A program made the translations under genes and the position numbers. The notes beneath the pieces are model-generated. The model had not been told where the DNA came from, ran no database searches, and saw only the letters and a program-made list of their open reading frames with translations. Source: Nocardia cyriacigeorgica (lineage in GTDB: Bacteria; Actinomycetota; Actinomycetes; Mycobacteriales; Mycobacteriaceae). From it: a stretch of 64,000 bases of DNA. Position 1 is the first letter of the stretch. Each line of letters starts with the position of its first letter. Of this stretch, positions 26,531-35,816 are shown piece by piece. Location of the stretch: assembly GCF_029868385.1 (NCBI RefSeq), contig NZ_JARWNX010000046.1, positions 1-64,000 on the forward strand. Direction: 5' to 3'.

Positions 26531-27847
26531 TTACGGCTGCCACCACGGGCGCAGCGGCAGCGTATTGCGGCCGTCCGCGCCGAGCTTCACCCCGAGCACC
26601 TGATGTAGCTGCACCACATTGCGCTGGAAGCCCAACCGGCTGCCCGCCATATACAGACCCCACACCTTCGCGGTGCCCTCACCGGCCTCTGCGACGCAGG
26701 CATCCCAGTTCTCGACCAGGTTCTCGCACCATTCGGCCAGCGTGAGCGCGTAATGCTCGCGCAGGTTCTCCTCGTGCATCACCTCGAGACCCACATTCTG
26801 GATCTCGGAGATGATCCGGCCCGAACCGATCAGCTCACCGTCGGGGAACACATACCGGTCGATGAAATCACCGGCCTTGGTGGTGCGGGTGTTGTCCGGA
26901 CGGGTGATGCAGTGGTTCAGGAAGAGCCCGCCGTCGCGCAGTTTGCTCTTGATGAAACCGAAGTAGGACGGATAGTTGTGCACGCCGATGTGCTCGGTCA
27001 GCCCGATCGAGGACAGCGCGTCGAATCCGGTTTCCCGGATATCGCGGTAATCGGAATGGCGCACTTCGGCCAGATCGGACAGGCCCTGTTCGGCGATCTT
27101 CTTCTGCGCCCATTCGGCCTGTTCGGCCGACAGGGTCGCCCCGATCACCTTGACGCCGCGCCTGGCCGCGTAGCGCACCATTCCGCCCCAGCCGCAGCCG
27201 ATATCGAGCAGCCGGTCGCCTTCGCTCAGCCGCAGCTTTTCGAACACCAGCCGGTATTTGTTCTCCTGTGCCTGCTCCAGCGTCCAGTCCGGCTCGCCGT
27301 AACAGGCGCAGGTGTAGGTCATGGACGGGCCGAGCACATGCTCGTAGAAGGCATTGGAGACGTCGTAGTGGTGGTGGATGGCCTCGGCGTCGCGGGTCTT
27401 GGAATGGCGCAGACCCTCCAGCGCGATCCGGCGCCAGCGCGGCACCGTCTCCTGCGGCGGCGGCGGAACCGGACGCAACCGCTCCCAGCCGAGCGAGCGG
27501 GCGATGGTGAGCAGCGCCAGCGCGGACGGCCTGCGGAACTTCAGGCTGTCCATCGCCGCGAGGATCGGGTACGGGTCGCCAGGATGCACGCCGATGGCAG
27601 TCATATCGCCGGAGATGTAGGCCCGCGCCATACCGAGATCGCCGGGCGCGGTGGCCAGATAGTTGATGCCGCGCGGAGTCTCGATATTGAGCGTGAACTC
27701 CGAATCCTCCGGCCCGGTGGCGCTCCCGTCATAGGCCGTGAACCGGATGGGTACCTCGCCGTCGACCAGGGTCTCGAAGATTTCGGCAATGGTGAGCTTG
27801 GTGCCGAGATCCGCGAAAACATCGGATCGATCTTTGAATGTCGTCAT
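26531..27847 (-). CDS. tmsB: fatty-acyl-phospholipid C-methyltransferase for tuberculostearic acid (Rv3720-like)
   Basis: 438 residues, cyclopropane-fatty-acid-synthase family. SAM-binding motif LLDIGCGWGGMVRYAA, then GVKVIGATLSAEQ; the bicarbonate/active-site segments FDALSSIGLTEHIGVHNY and YVFPDGELIGS match the family. Orthologues (Rv3720, TmsB/BfaB) transfer a methylene to oleate in phospholipids to make the 10-methylene intermediate. The start codon overlaps the stop of the upstream reductase gene by 4 nt, so the two are coupled and stoichiometric, as expected for one two-step pathway. The N-terminal 130 residues before the SAM domain are also usual in this group. Confidence 0.88.
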   Translation of the reverse strand: MTTFKDRSDVFADLGTKLTIAEIFETLVDGEVPIRFTAYDGSATGPEDSEFTLNIETPRGINYLATAPGDLGMARAYISGDMTAIGVHPGDPYPILAAMDSLKFRRPSALALLTIARSLGWERLRPVPPPPQETVPRWRRIALEGLRHSKTRDAEAIHHHYDVSNAFYEHVLGPSMTYTCACYGEPDWTLEQAQENKYRLVFEKLRLSEGDRLLDIGCGWGGMVRYAARRGVKVIGATLSAEQAEWAQKKIAEQGLSDLAEVRHSDYRDIRETGFDALSSIGLTEHIGVHNYPSYFGFIKSKLRDGGLFLNHCITRPDNTRTTKAGDFIDRYVFPDGELIGSGRIISEIQNVGLEVMHEENLREHYALTLAEWCENLVENWDACVAEAGEGTAKVWGLYMAGSRLGFQRNVVQLHQVLGVKLGADGRNTLPLRPWWQP

Positions 27848-29289
27848 TTGCGTTGCACCGCCTTCGAATACAAATCCAGCAGGCGCTGGTCTGGGTCGTA
27901 ACGCTTCTTCAGTTCGATGTAGTCGTCGCCGCCGTAGAGTGCCGCGAACTCATCCTGGCCGTAGTAGGAATCCGAGTACAGCGATTTGTGACCGTCGAAC
28001 TCGGTGACCGTCTGCTCGATCGCACGGTTGGCCGCGCCCTCGATCCGACCGGGTACGGTCGGCACCGCGGACCAGAATCCGACATTGACGTAGGTGCGGT
28101 CGGGCTCCAGCGGATACAGCGGCCACGGCCGCGCGGTTGTTCCCGGTACCCGCGGCTCACGCAATCGCAGCGGGCACAGCCAGATCGGCTCGATCGGAAT
28201 CTCGCGCAGGAACCACGCCACGAAATCGGCGGTCCGCTCCACCGGCACCTCGATGTCCTGGACCACCCGCTCCTGTGGCGGATTGCCCTTGCGGGCCTCG
28301 AGCTTGTCGCCGATGTGATAGCGGCGGTCGAGTGCGACCAGCTTCCAATAGAAGCTGCTGCGCCGGTACTTCTTCGGCCAGAGGCGGCGGATCCGCGGGT
28401 TCTGGGTGCCGAAGGCGCGTGAGCACCAGAACCAGTCGGTGTCCCAGCGCCACAGGTAGTCGTGAATGGTGAGCCGGTCGCGTTTCGGTGCGCCGGAATC
28501 GTGCTGGATGGACCGGTAGTAGATGTCCATGCCGGTGTAATCGCTGACCGGGCCCGGCTCGTCGGTCTGCCGGCCGAGGGTCAGATAGCTCTCGTCGGCG
28601 GTGAACACCACGCCGTCGAGGTAGTCGACCCGTTCGCCGTCGTGGCTGCGTTCCTCGACGATCCTGGTCAGGGTCGCCTCGAGTTCGCGCAGGTCGTGGA
28701 AGCGCAGATGGCGCAGCGCCACATAGGGCTGCACGGTTTCCAGTTCGATCTTCAGCCTGGTGGAGTAGCCGAGGGTGCCGTAGGAGTTGGGGAAGCCGCG
28801 GAACAGGTCGGCGTCGGGGCCGTCCGGTGTGGCGGTGATGATCTCGCCCGCTCCGGTCAGCACATCCATTTCCAGCACCGATTCGTGCGGGAGGCCATTG
28901 CGGAAGGAGGTCGATTCGATGCCGAGCCCGGTGACCGCGCCGCCGAGGGTGATGGTCTTGAGCTGCGGCACCACCAGCGGGCTCAGGCCGTACGGCAGCG
29001 TCGCCGCGACCAGATCCTCGTAGGTGGTCATGCCAGCGACATCGGCGGTCCTGGCGACGGGATCGACGGCGATGACCTTGTTCAGCCCGGAAACATCGAG
29101 GCCGGGGGCGGTGTTCTTCGCCCTGGCCCGGAACAGGTTGGAGGTCTTCTTGGCCAGGCGCACGTCGGCATCGCGTGGGATGGCGCGATAGCTCGCGAGG
29201 AGGCGTTGCACGCCTTCTCGATGCGCTGCGAACCCGGATTCATATGCGGCCGGACCGTGGCCGGCCTTCCCCAACAGACTCACTGCCAC
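27844..29289 (-). CDS. tmsA: FAD-dependent reductase for tuberculostearic acid (Rv3719-like)
   Basis: 481 residues, FAD-binding oxidoreductase of the PCMH/vanillyl-alcohol-oxidase type. The FAD domain includes TADVAGMTTYEDLVAATLPYG and the signature LKTITLGGAVTGLGIESTSFRNG; the C-terminal half is the family substrate domain. Orthologues (TmsA/BfaA) reduce the 10-methylene fatty acyl chain to the 10-methyl product. It is first of a two-gene unit with the methyltransferase. Start GTG or ATG at 29289 gives MAVSLLGKAGHG. A divergent SRPBCC gene lies 202 bp away. Confidence 0.87.
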   Translation of the reverse strand: MAVSLLGKAGHGPAAYESGFAAHREGVQRLLASYRAIPRDADVRLAKKTSNLFRARAKNTAPGLDVSGLNKVIAVDPVARTADVAGMTTYEDLVAATLPYGLSPLVVPQLKTITLGGAVTGLGIESTSFRNGLPHESVLEMDVLTGAGEIITATPDGPDADLFRGFPNSYGTLGYSTRLKIELETVQPYVALRHLRFHDLRELEATLTRIVEERSHDGERVDYLDGVVFTADESYLTLGRQTDEPGPVSDYTGMDIYYRSIQHDSGAPKRDRLTIHDYLWRWDTDWFWCSRAFGTQNPRIRRLWPKKYRRSSFYWKLVALDRRYHIGDKLEARKGNPPQERVVQDIEVPVERTADFVAWFLREIPIEPIWLCPLRLREPRVPGTTARPWPLYPLEPDRTYVNVGFWSAVPTVPGRIEGAANRAIEQTVTEFDGHKSLYSDSYYGQDEFAALYGGDDYIELKKRYDPDQRLLDLYSKAVQRK

Positions 29290-29491
29290 TCCTCGACGCT
29301 AATACTCGCGATCATGGTCGGCCACTGTGAGGTCCCCGACTCGGATGAAATGTCACGCATATGTTGCATCGTGTTCGAACCGGCGGCGGGTGGAATTCGA
29401 GAAAGCCGTCCACGACGGGGCGCGCCGCGCGCGCCGGGAGGTGGCAGGGCAGGATGGTGCCGAGATACCGCATCCGGACAAGGAGTTCATC

Positions 29492-29926
29492 GTGGGACAG
29501 GTCAGCGCCAGCAGTTCGATCGTGGTGGGAGCGGATCCGCAGCGCACACTGACGGCGATCGCGGACTACGCCGATGTGCGCCCGCGCATCCTCACCTCGC
29601 ACTACCGCGATTACCAGGTGGTCGAGGGCGGTCAGGGCGCGGGGACGGTGGCTCAGTGGACCTTGCAGGCCACCGAGAGCCGGCAGCGCAATGTGCGTGC
29701 CACGGTGTCGGTCTCGGAGTCCGAGGTCGTCGAACGTGACGCCAACTCGTCCATGGTCAACACCTGGACGGTCACACCCGACGCCGCGGGTTCCCAGGTC
29801 ACCCTGTCCACCACCTGGCAGGGCGCGGGCGGTGTGAAGGGCATCTTCGAGGGCATCTTCGCGCCGCTGGGTCTGAAGAAGATCCAGGCCGAGGTGCTGG
29901 CCAACCTGAAGAACGAACTGGGCTGA
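29492..29926 (+). CDS. SRPBCC (START-like) family protein, Rv3718c-like
   Basis: 144 residues from the GTG at 29492, which has AAGGAG 6 nt upstream; the longer upstream frame lacks support. The sequence fits a polyketide-cyclase/START helix-grip fold: ADPQRTLTAIADYADVRPRI at the start and a long C-terminal helix GLKKIQAEVLANLKNELG. A hydrophobic ligand pocket is expected. Its conserved place beside the Rv3719/Rv3720 genes suggests a link to fatty-acid modification, but there is no direct evidence. Confidence 0.85.
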   Translation: MGQVSASSSIVVGADPQRTLTAIADYADVRPRILTSHYRDYQVVEGGQGAGTVAQWTLQATESRQRNVRATVSVSESEVVERDANSSMVNTWTVTPDAAGSQVTLSTTWQGAGGVKGIFEGIFAPLGLKKIQAEVLANLKNELG

Positions 29927-29937
29927 TACCGCTCGTC

Positions 29938-29964
29938 GTCCCGGTCGTCGTCGACGGCCGGGAC
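29938..29964 (+). terminator. hairpin terminator
   Basis: A 12-bp stem with one G-T pair (29938-29949 with 29953-29964) and a 3-nt loop follows the SRPBCC gene by 11 nt. Confidence 0.8.
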
Positions 29965-30036
29965 GGATGTGCTCACCGGTGCTCGCCGTGTCCCTGGTTC
30001 GACGAGCGTGGCACTTCGCGGTCGGCTACCGGAGAA

Positions 30037-30642
30037 TCAAGCCAGTACGAAAGCCAGTAGCAGGGTGGTCTGGACCGCGCCGCGCCACCAGGAGTAGCCG
30101 AACCACACTCCCGGCGTGACCTCCCGGATCTCGTCGTAGACCTGCGGGGTCGGTGACGGGGCGTAGTTGAGCGCCCAGGTGGGGGCGCCGTCGACCAGGG
30201 CGGGCGCGGTGTAGACATCGGCGCGCCAGGCTTCGATACCCGCTCCGGTGACCCGGTTCATCAGGTATCCGCCGTCCGGGCCGGTGTAGAAGGTCTTACC
30301 GATCCACAGCGCGGGCGCCAACGCTTGCATGACCGGCGGCCGGGTGACCCAGCCGTTGGTGACCCCGCTCGGCACATTGCCGCGCGGCGCGGCCTTGAAG
30401 ATGGCGTCCTGCTGTTCTGCGGTGCATCGGAAACGCAGCGCATCGACGGTGGCCGCGCGGTTCGCCGGGTCGAGGACGCAGCCGCCGCCGTAGTCGGTCG
30501 CCACCGGCACCGGTTCGGCGGTAGCGGCGGGAGCGGACATCAGCAGCAGCGCCGCCGCCGCGCACAGCAGTGTGCCGAGCTTCCTGGACGTCCCCGTCAT
30601 CCGGAAGTGCTTGGTCGTGCTCATGGTGATCTCGCGTGCCAT
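30037..30642 (-). CDS. exported hypothetical protein
   Basis: 201 residues. The ATG at 30642 is chosen because GAGGAGG lies 5 nt upstream; frames starting earlier have no such site. After a 20-residue basic head there is a signal peptide (KLGTLLCAAAALLLMSAPAATAEP). The mature protein has two Cys (GGCVLDP and RFRCTAEQQ), probably a disulfide, and ends in the hydrophobic WWRGAVQTTLLLAFVLA, which may be a second membrane anchor. No family recognised. In M. tuberculosis the amidase Rv3717 occupies this position beside ybaB; this protein does not look like it. Confidence 0.75.
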   Translation of the reverse strand: MAREITMSTTKHFRMTGTSRKLGTLLCAAAALLLMSAPAATAEPVPVATDYGGGCVLDPANRAATVDALRFRCTAEQQDAIFKAAPRGNVPSGVTNGWVTRPPVMQALAPALWIGKTFYTGPDGGYLMNRVTGAGIEAWRADVYTAPALVDGAPTWALNYAPSPTPQVYDEIREVTPGVWFGYSWWRGAVQTTLLLAFVLA

Positions 30643-30978
30643 CCGAGCCTCCTCGGTCTGCGTCATGCCCCCGAATCGGCGTCGAAGATCGCTGCGTGGT
30701 TGCCTATCCACGCGGTGCCTCGGCGGGTCCGCCGGGCCGCGGCGGACCTAACGCAGATCCTAGGCTCGTATCTGCGCGTGTGGGCGGGGAATCAATGGAG
30801 GTCGACGCAGTGATTCGACGGGTTCCGGGTTGGTGTCCCCGTTCCTGCTGGTCATGCCGCTCCCTAGCTGCCACGGGTTCGCTCCGGTGATGCTGGGCTC
30901 GGAACGGGCGCACACCACCGAGTCCACTAGGCTGGCGATGACACTTTCCGCGGATCGGCCGGAGAAGAGGTAACAGGC
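30643..30978. other. divergent intergenic region before ybaB
   Basis: Three hundred and thirty-six bases between divergent genes with no credible ORF. CTAGGCT occurs twice (about 30757 and 30928); the second, TAGGCT, is a plausible -10 box for ybaB-recR, about 45 nt before the GTG. Nothing else is recognisable. Confidence 0.4.
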
Positions 30979-31311
30979 GTGCAGCCCGGTGGTCAGTTCG
31001 ATATGCAGCAGATACTCGCCCAGGCCCAGCAGATGCAGGAGATGATGATGGCGGCGCAGGCGGAGATCGCCGCCGCCGAAGTCGAGGGCCAAGCCGGAAA
31101 CGGACTGGTCAAGGTCACGATCAAGGCCTCGGGTGAGGTGCAGTCGCTGACCATCGACCCGAAGGCCGTCGATCCCGAGGATGTCGAAACCTTGCAGGAT
31201 CTGGTCATCGGCGCCATCAACGACGCCATGACCAACGCCCAGGAACTGGCCTCGGAGAAGCTCGGTCCGCTGGCCGGTGGCGGCGGGCTGCCCGGCCTGC
31301 CCGGTCTGTGA
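30979..31311 (+). CDS. ybaB: YbaB/EbfC family nucleoid-associated protein
   Basis: 110 residues, as usual for the family. The N-terminal coiled helix is Met/Gln-rich ([19 protein letters not shown]), followed by the typical core [21 protein letters not shown]. YbaB forms dimers that bind DNA and is nearly always placed before recR, as here (19 bp apart). GTG start with AGAGG upstream. Confidence 0.93.
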   Translation: MQPGGQFDMQQILAQAQQMQEMMMAAQAEIAAAEVEGQAGNGLVKVTIKASGEVQSLTIDPKAVDPEDVETLQDLVIGAINDAMTNAQELASEKLGPLAGGGGLPGLPGL

Positions 31312-31330
31312 CCCACCGGAGCCGACACAG

Positions 31331-31939
31331 GTGTACGAGGGCCCGGTCCAGGACCTGATCGACGAATTGGGCAAATTGCCAGGCGTCGGTCCCAAGAGCG
31401 CGCAGCGCATCGCCTTTCATCTGCTCCAGGTGGAGCCGCCGGAGATCGACCGGCTACAAGCCGTCTTGCAGAAGGTGCGCGACGGTGTGCGCTTCTGCAC
31501 CATGTGCGGCACGGTCGCCGACGGCGAACTGTGCCGGATCTGCGCCGATCCGCGCCGCGACCGCACCATGATCTGCGTGGTCGAGGAACCGAAGGATGTG
31601 CAGGCCATCGAGCGCACCCGCGAATTCCGCGGGCGCTATCACGTGCTCAACGGCGCACTCGATCCGCTCAGCGGTGTCGGCCCGGATCAGCTGCGGATCC
31701 GGGAGCTGCTGGCCCGCATCGGCAATCAGGAGGACGGTGTCGACGTCACCGAGGTGATCATCGCGACCGATCCGAACACCGAGGGTGAGGCCACCGCCAC
31801 CTATCTGGTTCGGATGTTGCGCGATTTCCCCGGGCTCAGCGTCACCCGGTTGGCTTCGGGGCTACCGATGGGTGGCGACCTGGAGTTCGCCGACGAATTG
31901 ACACTCGGCCGCGCACTGTCGGGCCGCCGCGCGCTCTAG
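31331..31939 (+). CDS. recR: recombination mediator protein RecR
   Basis: 202 residues, the normal length. Helix-hairpin-helix at the N-terminus ([20 protein letters not shown]), Cys4 zinc finger with Cys56, 59, 68 and 71, a Toprim domain starting with [15 protein letters not shown] and holding [17 protein letters not shown], and a C-terminal [20 protein letters not shown] segment. It works with RecO/RecF to load RecA at gaps. GTG 31331 is chosen from the conserved [14 protein letters not shown] start; it is 19 bp after ybaB in the same operon. Confidence 0.95.
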   Translation: MYEGPVQDLIDELGKLPGVGPKSAQRIAFHLLQVEPPEIDRLQAVLQKVRDGVRFCTMCGTVADGELCRICADPRRDRTMICVVEEPKDVQAIERTREFRGRYHVLNGALDPLSGVGPDQLRIRELLARIGNQEDGVDVTEVIIATDPNTEGEATATYLVRMLRDFPGLSVTRLASGLPMGGDLEFADELTLGRALSGRRAL

Positions 31940-31975
31940 CGCTGTCCCGGCGGGCACCGCGGCCGCGTCGCGGAT

Positions 31976-32617
31976 TCAGATCTTCAGCCGGGTCCAGGCG
32001 ACGTCGTCCAGTGTGGCGGCATCGCCCGCGGTCCACGCCCAGATCAGTTCGGCTACCCGCGCCGAATCATCGACCGTCGTGGTGAAATGCCGTTCGGCGG
32101 AGCCATCACGGTATTCCAGGATGTAGTGCGGCTCTTCGTGGTAGGTCTGGATGTATTCCTGATCGCCCCGCGACACCACCAGATACGGGTTCGGCCCGGT
32201 CAGCTCGGCCACCCAGCGGTCGGCCAGCGGTTTGGTCAGATACGGGAACTCGCCCGCGCCGCCATGCGACACGCTCACCGGCACATGACCGGCCGGATCC
32301 ATCAGCCAGGTGAGCTGCGGATCGTAGACCGCGTAGTTCCGCGGTGTCGCCAATCGGAACAGCAGCTCGCGCACGAACCCGATCGCGTCGTACGGGCTGG
32401 AGACCTGCAATACCGACCCGGTGGCCGCACCGCCGACGGGCCCCGAACCGAGGAAGGTGTCCTCCTCGGGCAGTTCGTCGTTGCGCCGGTTCACCTCCGC
32501 CGCGATGTCCGCGACGATCTCGGACTGCGGCTGCCCCTGCTGGGTGGTCAGATACGCGTCCACCTCGGCCGGGGTCGTGGCCGCACCGGAGGGCAACAGG
32601 ATGTGGTCGTAGCTCAC
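31976..32617 (-). CDS. hypothetical protein coupled to a small Cys-rich protein
   Basis: 213 residues. The GTG at 32617 is chosen because it overlaps the stop codon of the preceding 71-codon gene (GTGA), a coupling that also supports that gene; the longer frame would run through it. Soluble, acidic, with many Trp and Tyr in the C-terminal half (YIQTYHEEPHYILEYRDG) and DAIGFVRELLFRLATPRNYAVYDPQL. No family that I can name. It converges on recR with a 36-bp gap. Confidence 0.72.
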   Translation of the reverse strand: MSYDHILLPSGAATTPAEVDAYLTTQQGQPQSEIVADIAAEVNRRNDELPEEDTFLGSGPVGGAATGSVLQVSSPYDAIGFVRELLFRLATPRNYAVYDPQLTWLMDPAGHVPVSVSHGGAGEFPYLTKPLADRWVAELTGPNPYLVVSRGDQEYIQTYHEEPHYILEYRDGSAERHFTTTVDDSARVAELIWAWTAGDAATLDDVAWTRLKI

Positions 32618-32829
32618 CCGGCCAGGGTACGGGTGCGCGCGGACAGCGCAGAACCGCAGCGGCAGCCACCGGCCAGATCCGCGCATTCCACGAGGAACGT
32701 GTGCCGGGCGTGGTCGACATCGAAGCAGTCGGGTTCGGTGCATTCGGCAATGCGTCCGGCATGCAGTATCAGGGTGCCGTGGCAGTGGTCGAGCGCCGCC
32801 TCGCAGGACGGACAGATCGTCGCGCGCAT
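32614..32829 (-). CDS. small cysteine-rich, probably zinc-binding protein
   Basis: 71 residues with eight cysteines: CPSC near the start, a middle CTEPDC, and a later VECADLAGGCRCGSAL, plus several His (HCHG, HARH). The spacing suggests one or two zinc ribbons. Its stop overlaps the start of the 213-residue hypothetical gene downstream, so both are probably translated together. The family is unknown to me. Confidence 0.65.
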   Translation of the reverse strand: MRATICPSCEAALDHCHGTLILHAGRIAECTEPDCFDVDHARHTFLVECADLAGGCRCGSALSARTRTLAG

Positions 32830-33047
32830 ATCGCCTCCAACCGTCGTGGTCCGTCATTCGTGCATAACACCGGTGCACACCCGCCGGTGGGACCTTACCG
32901 CCGTGCGTGTCGTGATCGGCCGCGATGTCCGGCGCGAGCGCCGTGTGCACCGGAATCCGGCCGCATCCGTGCGAGGATGACGGCCGGACCACCGTTTCGG
33001 CGCGTCCGTTTCGGCGCGGTACCGGTGAACAGGGGAGGCGCGAGGCG

Positions 33048-35816
33048 ATGCAGGACGTACCCGGTACGCGGGCGCGGGTGGCCGCCGAGTTCGACAGATA
33101 CCGGGCGGCGGGTGCCGAGGCCGGTGGCTATGACGAATGCGATCTGTCCACCGGCGGGTTCTATGACGAGCTGATCGACGCCGACGGCCGGGTGCGGCGG
33201 ATGTGGTCGGAGCTGTCGGCCGACTTCGTCGAGATCGGGCCCGAGGGGCTCGACCGGCTCGACGGCCGGGTCCGCAGGCTGGTCGAGGACGACGGCATCA
33301 CCTACACCGCCGCCGACGGTGCGGCCGAGCCCTGGCGGCTCGACCCGATCCCGCTGCTGGTCGCCGCCGACGAGTGGACGCGGCTGGAATCCGGTGTAGC
33401 GCAACGTAGCAGGGTGTTCGATGAAGTACTGACCGATATCTATGGCCCGCGTCGCCTGCTCACGTCCGGTCTGCTTCCTCCGGAGGTGGTGTTCGGCGGC
33501 GCCGGATATGTCCGTGCCGCACACGGGATCACCGTGCCCGGCCGTCATCAACTGTTCCTGCATGCCTGCGATATCAGCCGCTGGAGCGACGGGCAGTACC
33601 GCGTACTCGCCGATTGGGCGCAGGCGCCGTCCGGGGCCGGGTACGCACTCGCCGATCGTCGGGTGGTCTCGGCCGCGGTCCCCGGTGCGTTCGAACAGTC
33701 GAGTCCGCGTCCGCTGACCCCCTTCGCGCGTGCCCTGCGGTTGATGCTGATCGAGGCCGCGCCGATGGCCGACGCCGACGAGCCGGTCGTGGTAGTGCTC
33801 AGTCCGGGCGTGCGTTCGGAAACCGCGTTCGATCAGGCCTATCTCGCCTCGACGCTGGGTTTTCCGCTGGTGGAGAGCGCCGATCTGGTGGTGCGCGACG
33901 GTGCCCTGTGGATGCGTTCGCTCGGCACCCTGAAACGGGTCGACGTGGTGCTGCGCCGGGTGGACGCGGAATTCGCCGACCCGCTCGATCTGCGGCCCGA
34001 GTCCCGGCTCGGGGTGGTCGGGCTGGTCGAGGTGTTGCGGCGCGGTGCGGTGACCGTCGTCAACACGCTCGGCAGCGGGTTGCTGGAGAATCCCGCCCTT
34101 GCCGGGTTCCTCCCGGCGATCGCGCGGTCACTGTTCGGTGAGGAACTGGAATTGCCTGGCGCACCGTCGTATTGGGGCGGCGATGATCTCGAGCGTGCGC
34201 ATCTGCTCGCCCGGTTGGACCGGCTGATCATTCGCTCGGTTGTCGATGGCGCCACGATCGTCGGGCCGCGCTTGTCCGCCGAGCAGCGGGCAGATCTCGC
34301 GGCCCGGATCGACGCCGATGGCTGGCAGTGGGTCGGGCAGGAACCAGCCCAGTTCTCGGTGGCCCCGGCGGTATACGGCGCCGGTGGTCTGGCGTCGTCG
34401 CCGGTGGGGATGCGATTGTTCGCATTGGCGCGGCGCGAGGGCTACGGCGTGATGACCGGTGGGCTCGGCCAGTTGCGGCAGCGCGTCGAACCAGGACGTT
34501 CGGTGATCGAAGTGGCGGCCAAGGACGTGTGGGTTCGCGCCGCCCCGGCCGAGACCGCCGCCATCGGCGAGCCCGGTGCCGAAGAGCGGATCCGGCCGAT
34601 CACGCCGGTGGTCGAAGCGGTCAGCTCACCACGCGTGCTCAGCGACCTGTTCTGGATGGGCCGCTACGCCGAACGCGCCGAATCCCTCGTCCGTCTGCTC
34701 ATCGCCACCCAAACCAATCACCAGGATTTCCGCTATCGGCCCTGGTTGGAGGGTGCGGGGTCGGTGCGGCTGCTGCTGGACGCGCTCGGCCGCACCACCG
34801 GCATCGCCTGTCCGATGGGCTCACCGGATGGCGTCGAGGAGGTTTCCGCGACGGTGACCGGCCCGCGATCCACCACGCGCCTCGGCACCGGCACCGATAT
34901 GGATGCCGAGACGCTGGGAAAGACCGGGAGACAGGAGGATTCCGCAGATGGAGGCTCGGACCGTGTCGTGGAATCCGGCACCCAGACGCACACCGCGGGC
35001 GTCCACGGCTACCGGTACCTCGTCTCGCTGACCGTCGACCGTGACCGGCCAGGAACCCTCGCACATGCCATCGATCGGTACGCCTCGGCCGCGCGGGCGG
35101 TGCGTGATCAGCTCTCACCCGACACCTGGATGGTGGTCGGTGCGATGGAGCGGGCGCTGAGTGGATTCCGGGAACGCGGACAGGGGCCGGGAGCCGGAAG
35201 CGACCCGGAATCCGCGCTCGCGGCGGTGCATTCGCTGACCCTTGCCGGGCTGCTGGCGCTCTCGGGAATCGGCGCCGAGTCGATGGTGCGTGACACCGGC
35301 TGGTACGTCATGGATATCGGCAAACGCATCGAACGCGGTCTGGCGCTGACAGCTCTGCTCTCGGCGACGCTCACCGAGTCCGGTCCCACCGACGTCGACC
35401 GGGTACTGACCGAAGCGGTGCTGCGCGCCACCGAATCCGCCGTGAGTTACCGGCGGCGGCATCGTGATTCGCTGCGAAAAGCCGCGGTGGCGGGGCTGCT
35501 GCTGTTCGACGAAGGCAATCCGCGGTCGCTGGCCTATCAGCTGAACCTGATCGATACCGGTCTCGCGGCGCTGCCCGGCCTCTCGGGCTCCTCGCGGTCG
35601 CAACGCGTGCTCGCCGACGCGCGCCGGCTGCTACGGCGAGTCGACCCCGCCGACCTCGACACCACCGACGCCGCGGGTCGCCGCACCGAACTGATCGAAC
35701 TACTCGACGGCGTGCACCTGCGCCTGCGCAAGGTGGCCGAATCCCTCGAGGCGACGAAACTGTCGACGCCGGTGGGGATCCAGCCGCTGTGGGGCAACAC
35801 CCGGGTGGTCGGATGA
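33048..35816 (+). CDS. circularly permuted ATP-grasp type 2 protein fused to an alpha-E domain
   Basis: 922 residues from ATG 33048, which follows AGGGGAGG. Residues 1-490 are a circularly permuted ATP-grasp (PGRHQLFLHACDISRWSDGQYRVLADW; PAFTVVNTLGSGLLENPALAGFLP-like core; YWGGDDLERAHLL), predicted to ligate peptides or amines using ATP. From about residue 525 (VLSDLFWMGRYAERAESLVRLL) an alpha-E domain follows. These are usually two separate genes (Rv2411c and Rv2410c in M. tuberculosis); here they are fused. The alpha-E part carries an extra polar insertion of about 60 residues (34840-35020) that looks disordered. The transglutaminase gene downstream overlaps by 4 nt. Confidence 0.87.
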   Translation: MQDVPGTRARVAAEFDRYRAAGAEAGGYDECDLSTGGFYDELIDADGRVRRMWSELSADFVEIGPEGLDRLDGRVRRLVEDDGITYTAADGAAEPWRLDPIPLLVAADEWTRLESGVAQRSRVFDEVLTDIYGPRRLLTSGLLPPEVVFGGAGYVRAAHGITVPGRHQLFLHACDISRWSDGQYRVLADWAQAPSGAGYALADRRVVSAAVPGAFEQSSPRPLTPFARALRLMLIEAAPMADADEPVVVVLSPGVRSETAFDQAYLASTLGFPLVESADLVVRDGALWMRSLGTLKRVDVVLRRVDAEFADPLDLRPESRLGVVGLVEVLRRGAVTVVNTLGSGLLENPALAGFLPAIARSLFGEELELPGAPSYWGGDDLERAHLLARLDRLIIRSVVDGATIVGPRLSAEQRADLAARIDADGWQWVGQEPAQFSVAPAVYGAGGLASSPVGMRLFALARREGYGVMTGGLGQLRQRVEPGRSVIEVAAKDVWVRAAPAETAAIGEPGAEERIRPITPVVEAVSSPRVLSDLFWMGRYAERAESLVRLLIATQTNHQDFRYRPWLEGAGSVRLLLDALGRTTGIACPMGSPDGVEEVSATVTGPRSTTRLGTGTDMDAETLGKTGRQEDSADGGSDRVVESGTQTHTAGVHGYRYLVSLTVDRDRPGTLAHAIDRYASAARAVRDQLSPDTWMVVGAMERALSGFRERGQGPGAGSDPESALAAVHSLTLAGLLALSGIGAESMVRDTGWYVMDIGKRIERGLALTALLSATLTESGPTDVDRVLTEAVLRATESAVSYRRRHRDSLRKAAVAGLLLFDEGNPRSLAYQLNLIDTGLAALPGLSGSSRSQRVLADARRLLRRVDPADLDTTDAAGRRTELIELLDGVHLRLRKVAESLEATKLSTPVGIQPLWGNTRVVG

